A program made the translations under genes and the position numbers. A stretch of DNA of 64,000 nt from Bacillota bacterium. Lineage in GTDB: Bacteria > Bacillota > Clostridia > Christensenellales > Borkfalkiaceae. The notes under the pieces were generated by a model. The model was given only the letters and a program-made list of their open reading frames with translations, ran no database searches and was not told the origin of the DNA. Shown piece by piece: positions 16,547 to 23,367 of the stretch. The stretch spans positions 248,651 to 312,650 of the forward strand of contig JAHZBZ010000001.1 in NCBI GenBank assembly GCA_019423125.1, given 5' to 3'. Numbering within the stretch: the first letter of the stretch is position 1; every line of letters begins with the position of its first letter.

Positions 16547-17509
16547 TCATCTTTCGGAAGGCGCCCGCAGAGCAAGATGGTCGCATTCCTCTTTTGTCAG
16601 CGACAACTCGAGCGCCGCGGCATTTTCGGCGATGCGCGCGGGATTTGTGCAGGAGATGACGGCAAACAGCTCGAGCGGCTGAGAAAACATCCACGCCGTC
16701 ACGATCTGCGCGACGGTCGCGCCCTTTTCCTTTGCGAGCTTTTCCGCGCGGCGCAGTCGCTCGAGGTTGTCCTCGCAAAGGTAACCCTTCCGCGCGGGGG
16801 CGGGGAGACGTCGGAAAAGATCGGGCTCGTCCGCGCGCAACTTCCCCGAAAACAGCCCGCCGCACAGCGAGGAATAGGCAAACACGGGCAGGCGCGTCCG
16901 CTCGCAGAAGAGCAGGTCCTCCTTTCCCTTTTCGCCGGTCAGCGAGAGGCATCCCCGCCAGGGCGGGCGCACCTGTTCGCCGAGGCTGAAATGCGGCGAA
17001 GTCACCGAGAAGGGGACAAGCCCCTTCTTTTCGGCGTGTGCGTTCGCGCGCGCGATGCGCGCGCAGGTCCAGTTCGACACGCCGATCGCGCGCGTCAGTC
17101 CCTCGCGCACGAGCGCGTTCATCATCTCGACGATCTCTTCGGCGGGCAGGGCGGGGTCGTCGCGGTGCAGAAGCAAAATGTCCGTGTGATCGGTGCCGAG
17201 CGCGTCCAGCGAGCGGGAGATGTCCGCACGCGCGCACTTTTCGCGCACCCGAGCGTTCCCGAGCGGCCCCGGATGACAGCATTTCGTCACGACGACGACT
17301 TTGCTTCGCTCCTGCCGTCTGAGCCAATGTCCGAGCGAGGCCTCGCTCTTGTTGTATACGCGCGCCGTGTCGAAGGCGTTGATGCCCGCCTCCATTGCCG
17401 CGTCCAAAAGCGCGGAGCAATCCTCCCCGCGGTTCATGCGCGCGTTGGAACAGCCGAAGATCAGCCGCCCGATCGGTTTTTTCAGATCGCAAATCACAGA
17501 AGATCGCAT
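16547..17509 (-). CDS. Aldo/keto reductase
   Basis: 320 residues. NADPH-dependent carbonyl reductase fold with the catalytic tetrad visible in order: Asp in NAFDTARVYN, Tyr in the same segment, Lys in VVVTKCCHP and His in DILLLHRDDP. The cofactor-binding end shows VAQIVTAWM and the AVISCTNPARIAEN segment. The start at 17509 is set by AAGGAGAAGG on the minus strand; the open frame continues upstream but without a ribosome site. Substrate unknown. It stands alone between convergent terminators and the divergent ylmC gene. Confidence 0.88.
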   Translation of the reverse strand: MRSSVICDLKKPIGRLIFGCSNARMNRGEDCSALLDAAMEAGINAFDTARVYNKSEASLGHWLRRQERSKVVVVTKCCHPGPLGNARVREKCARADISRSLDALGTDHTDILLLHRDDPALPAEEIVEMMNALVREGLTRAIGVSNWTCARIARANAHAEKKGLVPFSVTSPHFSLGEQVRPPWRGCLSLTGEKGKEDLLFCERTRLPVFAYSSLCGGLFSGKLRADEPDLFRRLPAPARKGYLCEDNLERLRRAEKLAKEKGATVAQIVTAWMFSQPLELFAVISCTNPARIAENAAALELSLTKEECDHLALRAPSER

Positions 17510-17631
17510 CGCCTTCTCCTTGTTTCTTTTCTTATTATTATAACAGAGGTCGCACGCGCGCGCAAGGGAAGGAGCACATTTTTTTCGCGTGCGGCATATA
17601 CTGAGAGGGAGAACTTTGCGGGAGGCTGAGA

Positions 17632-17919
17632 ATGGAAACATCATTCGGCGAACTCAGATGCAAAGACGTGATCAATGTCACGGACGGAAAAAACCTGGGC
17701 AGGACGTGCGACATCGTGTTCTGCTATCCCGAGGCGCGCGTGCTCGGCATCGTCGTGCCGGGGAAGCGCGGGCTTCATCTCTTCAAGAAGAACGATCTGT
17801 TCATTCCGCTCAAAGAGGTGGTCAAGATCGGTGTGGACACCGTGCTCGTCGACCTCAAAATGCGCCGTCCGCCCGCGGCAGAGAACGGCGCGCGGCGCGA
17901 TTACTCGGAGTACGAATAA
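17632..17919 (+). CDS. YlmC/YmxH-family PRC-barrel sporulation-associated protein
   Basis: 95 residues forming a single PRC-barrel: SFGELRCKDVINVTDGKN, LGRTCDIVF, then GIVVPGKRG and KEVVKIGVDTVLVDL. The family is widespread in spore-forming Firmicutes (YlmC, YmxH) and is linked to sporulation, with no settled biochemical role. RBS GGGAGGCTGAG precedes the ATG. The upstream GGCATATACT resembles a sigma-E -10, but no good -35 was seen. Confidence 0.85.
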   Translation: METSFGELRCKDVINVTDGKNLGRTCDIVFCYPEARVLGIVVPGKRGLHLFKKNDLFIPLKEVVKIGVDTVLVDLKMRRPPAAENGARRDYSEYE

Positions 17920-17935
17920 AAATTTCGCCCGCGCC

Positions 17936-17964
17936 TTGAAAAACGGCGCGCCTTGTGTTATACT
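17936..17964 (+). promoter_or_regulatory. Promoter of the sirtuin gene
   Basis: TTGAAA (17936-17941), 17 nt, TATACT (17959-17964). As at the NUDIX gene, the -10 is the end of a nested-hairpin element (copy B). Confidence 0.65.
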
Positions 17965-18041
17965 GTAAGGGAACGATGCGGACCCGCTTTCGGCGCTTGA
18001 GCGCCTTTTCATCGGGTCCTTATTATTCCCAGACAGTATAA
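17958..18041 (+). repeat. Nested-hairpin intergenic element, copy B (inverted relative to A and C)
   Basis: Near-perfect nested palindrome: TTATACTGT pairs with ACAGTATAA, GGGAA with TTCCC, GGACCCG with CGGGTCC, and GGCGC-ttga-GCGCC forms the tip. Its reverse complement aligns with copies A and C (GAATAATAAGGACCCGATGA at the left, GCGCCGAAAGCGGG at the right). Confidence 0.7.
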
Positions 18042-18064
18042 TGTTTAAAAAGGAGGGGCGCAGG

Positions 18065-18781
18065 ATGGACGAGCTCATGCAGTTGAAGCAGATCGTAAAG
18101 GCGGCAAAGCGCATGGTGTTTTTCGGCGGCGCGGGGGTGAGCACGGAGAGCGGCATACCCGATTTCCGCTCGCAGGATGGGCTGTACAGCCAAAAGTACG
18201 CCTATCCGCCCGAGGAGATCCTCTCGCACGGCTTTTTCTTCTCGCATACGGAGGAGTTTTACCGCTTTTACCGCGACAAGATGCTCTATCCCGACGCAAA
18301 GCCGAACGCGGCGCACATACGGCTCGCGGAATGGGAGCGGGAGGGCAGGCTTCGCGCGGTCATCACGCAGAACATCGACGGCCTGCACCAAAAGGCGGGC
18401 AGCCGCAACGTGCTCGAACTGCACGGGAGCGTCTATCGCAACCGCTGCACCCTCTGCGGCAGGGAATATCCCTTTCAAGACATCCTCGCGGGGAAGGGCG
18501 TTCCGCGCTGTCCCTGCGGCGGAGTGGTCAAGCCCGACGTGGTGCTCTACGGCGAGGCGCTTAACGATTCGGTCGTGGATCGCTCGATCGCGCACATCGC
18601 GCAAGCGGACGTGCTGATCATCGGCGGCACTTCGCTCAACGTCTATCCCGCCTCGGGGCTGATCGACTTTTTCGGCGGCGAGCATCTCGTCGTCGTCAAC
18701 CGCGGCACGCCCGCGCGGTCGGTGCAGGGCGCGCTCTTCGTCGACGGCAAGATCGGCGAAGTCTTTTCTTCGCTCGAATAG
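18065..18781 (+). CDS. cobB: NAD-dependent protein deacylase, sirtuin (Sir2/CobB)
   Basis: 238 residues. NAD-binding GAGVSTESGIPDFRS, QNIDGLH, catalytic His in VLELHGS, the four-Cys zinc site (CTLC and CPC, where the last pair is C-P-C), and C-terminal GGTSLNVYPA all match class III/U sirtuins that deacetylate or deacylate lysines. The ATG at 18065 is preferred because AAGGAGGGGCGCAGG precedes it; an in-frame ATG at 18041 has no ribosome site and lies in the end of the hairpin element. Monocistronic, with its own terminator. Confidence 0.95.
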   Translation: MDELMQLKQIVKAAKRMVFFGGAGVSTESGIPDFRSQDGLYSQKYAYPPEEILSHGFFFSHTEEFYRFYRDKMLYPDAKPNAAHIRLAEWEREGRLRAVITQNIDGLHQKAGSRNVLELHGSVYRNRCTLCGREYPFQDILAGKGVPRCPCGGVVKPDVVLYGEALNDSVVDRSIAHIAQADVLIIGGTSLNVYPASGLIDFFGGEHLVVVNRGTPARSVQGALFVDGKIGEVFSSLE

Positions 18782-18799
18782 CGGCACGCGGTCAAAAAA

Positions 18800-18828
18800 G
18801 GGGGAGCCCTGCGGGCGCCTCTTTTTTC
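18800..18828 (+). terminator. Terminator after sirtuin gene
   Basis: GGAGCCC-tgc-GGGCGCC stem with one mismatch followed by six T. Confidence 0.65.
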
Positions 18829-18849
18829 AGAGCAAAAGAGGATTTTCCC

Positions 18850-18880
18850 CAATAAAAGGGCGCATACGCGCGTTTATTAT
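18850..18880 (+). promoter_or_regulatory. Putative ECF autoregulatory promoter, copy 1
   Basis: CAATAAAA (18850-18857), 14 nt, GTTTATTAT (18872-18880), 27 nt before the sigma factor ATG. The same bipartite motif with the same 14-nt spacing precedes the RsgI-domain lipoprotein gene at 20779-20809. Confidence 0.6.
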
Positions 18881-18907
18881 GCAGAGGGAACGAGAGGAAA
18901 CATTTTT

Positions 18908-19423
18908 ATGGATAAAAAGGAGCTGGACGCGCTGCTGGCGCGCGTCGCCGCAGGGGACAACCGCGCTTTCGAGCGGCTGTACGCGGAGACCGCGAAGGGC
19001 GTCTTTGCGTTTGCCTATTCCTATCTCGGGAACAGGGCGGACGCGGAGGACGTCATGCAGTCGGCGTATCTGCAGATAAAACAGAAGGCGCACACCTATC
19101 GTGCAGGCACCAACGCGCGGGCGTGGATGTTCCAGATCGTCAAGAACATGGCGCTGGACGAATTGCGCCGACGCAAGCGCCGCGCGGCGGCGGCAGAGCG
19201 GGAACGCACTTCGTCGTCCGTCGCTGCAAACGAGGGAAACGTCGCGCTGGAATACATGATGCGCACCCTCTCCGCGGAGGAGCGCGAGGTCGTCCTTCTC
19301 CATGTGTTCTGGGGCTATAAGCACCGCGAGATCGCAGACCTTTTGGGCGTGCCGCTGGGAACGGTCACCTGGCGTTACAACACTGCGATCAGAAAACTGA
19401 GAGATTTTGAGGCGGAAGTATGA
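18908..19423 (+). CDS. ECF-family RNA polymerase sigma factor
   Basis: 171 residues with only regions 2 and 4. Region 2 shows AFERLYAETAKGVFAFAYSY, NRADAEDVMQSAYLQI and the RAWMFQIVKNMALDELR core-binding and -10 recognition helices. Region 4 shows EREVVLLHVFWGYKHREIAD and the helix-turn-helix LLGVPLGTVTWRYNTAIRKLR. It overlaps the next gene by ATGA, the usual coupling of an ECF factor to its membrane anti-sigma. Likely recognition sequence: the CAATAAAA-N14-GTTTA motif found before this gene and before 20840. Confidence 0.93.
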   Translation: MDKKELDALLARVAAGDNRAFERLYAETAKGVFAFAYSYLGNRADAEDVMQSAYLQIKQKAHTYRAGTNARAWMFQIVKNMALDELRRRKRRAAAAERERTSSSVAANEGNVALEYMMRTLSAEEREVVLLHVFWGYKHREIADLLGVPLGTVTWRYNTAIRKLRDFEAEV

Positions 19424-20745
19424 GAAGTTCGGATTTTTTCAAAAAACTGGATAAAGAACTGGAAGCGCTCACCCCGCCCCTCTCCGAGGAGCTCAAAAAC
19501 GCGCCTCTGCCCGCGGCGCCGTCCGCGGTAGAGCCTGAAAAGCGCGAAAAGCCCGAAAAGCCCGAAAAGCCTGAAAAGCGCAACGCGCGCGCGCGCCGGC
19601 CCTTCGGCCGCAGCCGCCTTTTGCGCATCGCGAGCCTCGCGGCGGCGTTCGTGCTCGTGAGCACCATCGCGCTCGTCGTGCTTCTCGGTGCGGGAAGGGA
19701 AAACGTGTATGTGCTCGCGCTGGACGTCAATCCGTCCGTGCAGCTCGTGCTCGACGACGACCGCAAGGTCGAACGCGTGTTCAGCGCGAATGCGGACGGG
19801 GATATTCTCTTGTCGGACGAGGAATTCGCGGCGGATCTTGTGGGAAAACCCGCGGCGGAGGCGGCAAAACAGCTCTCCGACCGCATGGCACAGCTTGGAT
19901 ACATCGACGTGCGCGGCGAGGGAACGGCGGAGCGATACAACGCGCTCTCGGTTACGCTGACCTCTTCGGGCAACGCGCCCACCGTGTATGCGCGCGAGCT
20001 CGGACAGGAGCTGACCGACTATTTCTGTTCGGAGGGCATTTACGTCTATGTCACCGCTTCCGCGCGCTCGGACGCATCTCTCAAAGAGCTAGATTTTGAG
20101 GGCGAAGACCTGCTGTGCGAGCGCATCGAAGGGGAGGATGCGCTTCTCGATTATGCGCGGGGGTCCGCCTTCGCGTTTGCGCAGGATCTGCTCGAGCAGG
20201 CGCTCTTCAAATACGATCTGTTTGTCGCTGCGGACGAGATCAATTCCCGCATCATAGAAGAGACGGGAAATCCGCTCGGGTACTGGTCGGAGCTCTCCGA
20301 GATCCCCGCGGCGCCGGACGCCGAAATGGCGGCGGCGCTGAAAGATCTCGACATCTATTTCGGGCTGGATTTTTCGGCGCGCGGGGTGCTGAATGCCGCG
20401 GCGTTCCGTTCCGCGGCAGACACCTGCATGAGCGGCTACACCGACGAACTTCGCGCCCTGGCGCAGGCAGGCATCTCTGCGTCCACTATTCTGGGCGACG
20501 AAAACAGACAGCTGCGCCTCGACTACCTCGCCTTTGTCTCCGCGGATATTCTCATCGACCTCGTGGAAGACATTTTCTCGGGCAGTACGGAGACCATCGA
20601 CGGGCTGTTGTCGGGCGTTGTTTCCCTGCTTGCATCGCGTGCGGAGGCACTGCAAAAGCAGTTTTCCGCGGCATTTTCGCAGGCGCGCGAGGCGATCTCC
20701 TCCGCGGCGTATGCGGACTTCCTCGTCCGCATCGGCGTGCGCTGA
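19420..20745 (+). CDS. RsgI-like transmembrane anti-sigma factor
   Basis: 441 residues. A cytoplasmic N-terminus (1-66) with a tandem EKPEKPEKPEK linker, one transmembrane helix (about 67-90), and an outer domain opening with VYVLALDVNPSVQLVLDDDR. The Asn104-Pro105 pair in that strand matches the conserved N-P site where RsgI proteins self-cleave, and the following AEAAKQLSDRMAQLGYI fits the RsgI middle domain. The C-terminal ~240 residues are helical and unrecognised. RsgI proteins usually pair with SigI; here the partner is a canonical ECF factor. Start fixed by the 4-nt overlap. Confidence 0.75.
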   Translation: MRSSDFFKKLDKELEALTPPLSEELKNAPLPAAPSAVEPEKREKPEKPEKPEKRNARARRPFGRSRLLRIASLAAAFVLVSTIALVVLLGAGRENVYVLALDVNPSVQLVLDDDRKVERVFSANADGDILLSDEEFAADLVGKPAAEAAKQLSDRMAQLGYIDVRGEGTAERYNALSVTLTSSGNAPTVYARELGQELTDYFCSEGIYVYVTASARSDASLKELDFEGEDLLCERIEGEDALLDYARGSAFAFAQDLLEQALFKYDLFVAADEINSRIIEETGNPLGYWSELSEIPAAPDAEMAAALKDLDIYFGLDFSARGVLNAAAFRSAADTCMSGYTDELRALAQAGISASTILGDENRQLRLDYLAFVSADILIDLVEDIFSGSTETIDGLLSGVVSLLASRAEALQKQFSAAFSQAREAISSAAYADFLVRIGVR

Positions 20746-20778
20746 TCGGAGAGGCTTAAAAATTTTTTCCTGTTTTTC

Positions 20779-20809
20779 CAATAAAACGCCTTCGGGGGCC
20801 GTTTAATAA
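20779..20809 (+). promoter_or_regulatory. Putative ECF-dependent promoter, copy 2
   Basis: CAATAAAA (20779-20786), 14 nt, GTTTAATAA (20801-20809), 30 nt before the lipoprotein start. Matches the motif at 18850. Confidence 0.6.
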
Positions 20810-20839
20810 GCGACCAAACCAAAAGGAAGGTGAAAATCA

Positions 20840-22315
20840 ATGATGAAGAAACAGGCTATGAAAGTGGGTGCGGCGGTGCTCTCCCTCGCGATGTTGGCGG
20901 GCGTGGGTGCAGGCTGTTCGTGGACGGGGGAGGCGGACGCGGTGTCCTATGTCTCCGTCGACGTGAACCCCGAGATCTCCCTCACGCTCGACAAGAGGGG
21001 AGAAGTCCTCTCCGTCGTTGCGGACAACGAAGACGCGCAGGTCCTTTTGTATGAAGAAGACCTGGTCGGCATGAGCGCGGAAGACGCGCTCGAAAAGATC
21101 GCCGAACTCTGCGTCGAATATGATTTTCTGAACGAGGCGAACGCGGGCGTCAGCGTCACTGTCGCGGGCAAGGCGGACGAAGAGGAGATCGTTGCCTCCG
21201 CGCAGGCGGCGTTTGAAGCCGCGGCGGGGGAGCATGAAGTGTACGTCTCCTCCGATGCGACCTTCTCTCTCGAGCGTCAGCTGCGCGCGGCAAAGGCGGA
21301 ATATACTTCCAGCGCCGCAGTGCAGGGCATGGATCTCGTGAAATTCCGTCTCGTGCTCGAAGCGCAGCGCGTGGACGGGTCGCTTACCCTGACCGCGGCG
21401 GCGGAAATGGACGCCTCCGAGCTGATCGCGAAGATCGAAGAGGGCGCGCAGAAGATCCGCCCGTATGCCACCGCTGCATACAACGCGGCGGTCGCGGCGG
21501 CGGAGATCGCCTATGCAGAGGCGACGGATGTCGTGCTGGATGCGATCTGGGTCGTTCCGTACATCAATTTCGTGGATTATCCCGTAAACTACGGGCTCAT
21601 CTATAACGTCTATCGCAACTCCGCCCGCGTGTTGGCGACAGGGCTTGCGGCGGCGGATGCGGCGGCGGAGATCGCGGCACGCATCGAAGTGCCCGAGTCC
21701 GTGACGGATGAGGCGGCGCGCGTGCTCGGCATGACCGAGGAAGAAAAGGCGGCGTTCCTCGCGGAAGCCGCGGAGGACGGAAAGATCACTCTCGCGTCGC
21801 TGGAAGACTGGCTCGACAGGCATTTCAAGGAGATGACCGAAGAGGAGCGCGCGGCGGTGCGCGAGGAGATGAACGACATCCTCGAAGCGGTGACCGAGTT
21901 CGCGATCGAAGTGGACGCGAGCATCGCGGACGAATACAAGGCGGCTCTCGCCAAGCTGTGCGAGGACATCTCCGATCTGATCCCCGACGCGATCAAGGAC
22001 GTCGCGAACGCCTACATTCAGGAGCTGGATGCGTTGATCGGCGATCTGCGCGAGGCTTCGGAGGGCAAGCAGGGACGCGAGGCGCTTGTCGCGGCGCAGG
22101 AAGTGTTCACGGCGCGTTCCGAAGAGGTCATGAAGACCATGCGCGAAGATCTGTCCGAAGAGGACCTCGCGGCGGTGGAGAAGAGCATCGAAAAGGTGCA
22201 GTCGACGCTCGAGAGCGCAAAGGAAAAGATGGAAAAGGCGATCGCGGACGCGGAACAGGCCGCGCGCGAATACCTCGAGGCGTGCCGTGCGGCGCGCGCA
22301 GGAACCGAGGCTTAA
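20840..22315 (+). CDS. Secreted lipoprotein with RsgI-type middle domain and long helical C-terminus
   Basis: 491 residues starting at ATG 20840 or 20843, after AAGGAAGGTG. Signal peptide with lipobox VGAGC (Cys26). The next segment, YVSVDVNPEISLTLDKRGEV, is the same RsgI-middle-domain strand as in the anti-sigma factor upstream, with Asn43-Pro44 and the following AEDALEKIAELC helix. The rest (about 160-490) is Ala/Glu-rich helix with coiled-coil character. It has no transmembrane helix and no sigma-binding domain, so it may compete with or sense the same ligand as the anti-sigma, or be a stress-protective envelope protein under the ECF factor. Function inferred from context only. Confidence 0.65.
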   Translation: MMKKQAMKVGAAVLSLAMLAGVGAGCSWTGEADAVSYVSVDVNPEISLTLDKRGEVLSVVADNEDAQVLLYEEDLVGMSAEDALEKIAELCVEYDFLNEANAGVSVTVAGKADEEEIVASAQAAFEAAAGEHEVYVSSDATFSLERQLRAAKAEYTSSAAVQGMDLVKFRLVLEAQRVDGSLTLTAAAEMDASELIAKIEEGAQKIRPYATAAYNAAVAAAEIAYAEATDVVLDAIWVVPYINFVDYPVNYGLIYNVYRNSARVLATGLAAADAAAEIAARIEVPESVTDEAARVLGMTEEEKAAFLAEAAEDGKITLASLEDWLDRHFKEMTEEERAAVREEMNDILEAVTEFAIEVDASIADEYKAALAKLCEDISDLIPDAIKDVANAYIQELDALIGDLREASEGKQGREALVAAQEVFTARSEEVMKTMREDLSEEDLAAVEKSIEKVQSTLESAKEKMEKAIADAEQAAREYLEACRAARAGTEA

Positions 22316-22350
22316 ACGATATACCCCAAAGATGTTTCCCCTCTTTGTTG

Positions 22351-22387
22351 CGGGCGGCCTTTTACAAGGCCGCCCGATCTCCTTTTC
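22351..22387 (+). terminator. Terminator after the RsgI-domain lipoprotein gene
   Basis: CGGGCGGCCTT-ttac-AAGGCCGCCCG perfect stem followed by a CT-rich then T-rich tract. Confidence 0.75.
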
Positions 22388-22390
22388 AGA

Positions 22391-22428
22391 AAAGCCGCCC
22401 CGCGGCGCAGGATGCGCCGCGGGGCGGT
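22391..22428 (-). terminator. Terminator of the Gfo/Idh/MocA gene
   Basis: GCCGCCCCGCGGCGCA hairpin (15-bp arms) immediately beyond the minus-strand stop, flanked on plus by AAAA, giving T residues on the minus transcript. Confidence 0.7.
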
Positions 22429-22437
22429 GATCTGTTT

Positions 22438-23367
22438 TCAGGCAAACAACAGGCGGTGCAGGAGCATCGTCTTTTTTTCGTCCGACTCTCCCTCTTGCAG
22501 GGCGCCGGCAAACGAGCGAAGAACGGTGCGGTATTGCCTGAGCATCCGCTCTTGCGGGCATCCCTCGAAGAGCAGTCCGCTCTTTTCCGCCGCGTTTTTC
22601 GTCACCCGCTGGGCGGTATGCTCGAAGAACACGCTTTCTCCGCCTTCGAACACGAGTTCGGTCGCCTTGTAGTTGCGGCCGTCGTCCCACGCCGTCTCTA
22701 TGCGCACGGACAGCCCGCCGCCGCAAAATGTATGCGTTGCGTGCACGATGATCCCCGTTTCGGGGTCCCGCCGCTCCGCTTTTTCGCAGAGCGAGAGCGC
22801 GGCAAGATCGGCAAACCGCGCACACACGCTCAGCGCGTTGATGCCGCTGTCCGACCAGCTCCCGTCCAGCGGCGCGCGGCTTCTTTCGAGCTTTCCGTCT
22901 TGAAGATAGGGGTCGCAGAAGGTACAGCGGATCGCGCGCGGCTTCCCCTTCGGAAGAAGTGTCTCCGCGTTTTGCAGGACTTTTTCGATGTCCTCGCCGT
23001 GCGCGGCGTGGTAGGCGGTGCGAAAGAGCACGCCCGTTGCTTCCGCTTCGCGGTAGAGCGCTGCGATCTCTTCGAGGGAGAGCGCGGCGGGCTTTTCGGT
23101 CAGCACGCTTTTTCCCGCCCGCAGGCATTGCAGGGCGAGCGGAAAGTGCGTCGCGGGCGGCGTGGACAGGAGTACCGCCTCCGCCGCACAGTTGCTTAAA
23201 AATTCGTTCACGTCGGCGTAAAAGGCGGGCGCTCGGCAGGCGTCCCGCTTGTTTTCGTCCGCATCGCAAGCGGCGACATAGTCAAATTCGGGGAGACCTG
23301 CGAGCGCTTCCTGATGGACTTTTGCGATGGTGCCGAGCCCCAGGATCGCGATCTTAATTCTGTTCAT
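22438..23367 (-). CDS. Gfo/Idh/MocA-family NAD(P)-dependent oxidoreductase
   Basis: 309 residues. N-terminal Rossmann fold with KIAILGLGTIAKVHQEAL and the family's conserved EKP in GKSVLTEKPAALS (about 90-102), which carries the catalytic Lys. The C-terminal domain has SWSDSGINALSV in place of the usual GGxxxDxGxH, so the active-site region is partly recognisable. Members oxidise or reduce sugars and related polyols. Its start overlaps the end of the upstream STAND gene by 14 nt, so the two are one transcript. Substrate unknown. Confidence 0.85.
   Translation of the reverse strand: MNRIKIAILGLGTIAKVHQEALAGLPEFDYVAACDADENKRDACRAPAFYADVNEFLSNCAAEAVLLSTPPATHFPLALQCLRAGKSVLTEKPAALSLEEIAALYREAEATGVLFRTAYHAAHGEDIEKVLQNAETLLPKGKPRAIRCTFCDPYLQDGKLERSRAPLDGSWSDSGINALSVCARFADLAALSLCEKAERRDPETGIIVHATHTFCGGGLSVRIETAWDDGRNYKATELVFEGGESVFFEHTAQRVTKNAAEKSGLLFEGCPQERMLRQYRTVLRSFAGALQEGESDEKKTMLLHRLLFA

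Noticed and set aside
17958..18041. Riboswitch for NAD or a nucleotide upstream of the sirtuin gene
   Set aside because: The structure is an almost perfect nested hairpin without a ligand-pocket-like junction, and it occurs inverted elsewhere, so a repeat element explains it better.
19540..19580. EKPEKPEKPEK repeat as a possible phase-variable tract
   Set aside because: The nucleotide repeats are imperfect and multiples of three, and this kind of linker is common in anti-sigma proteins.
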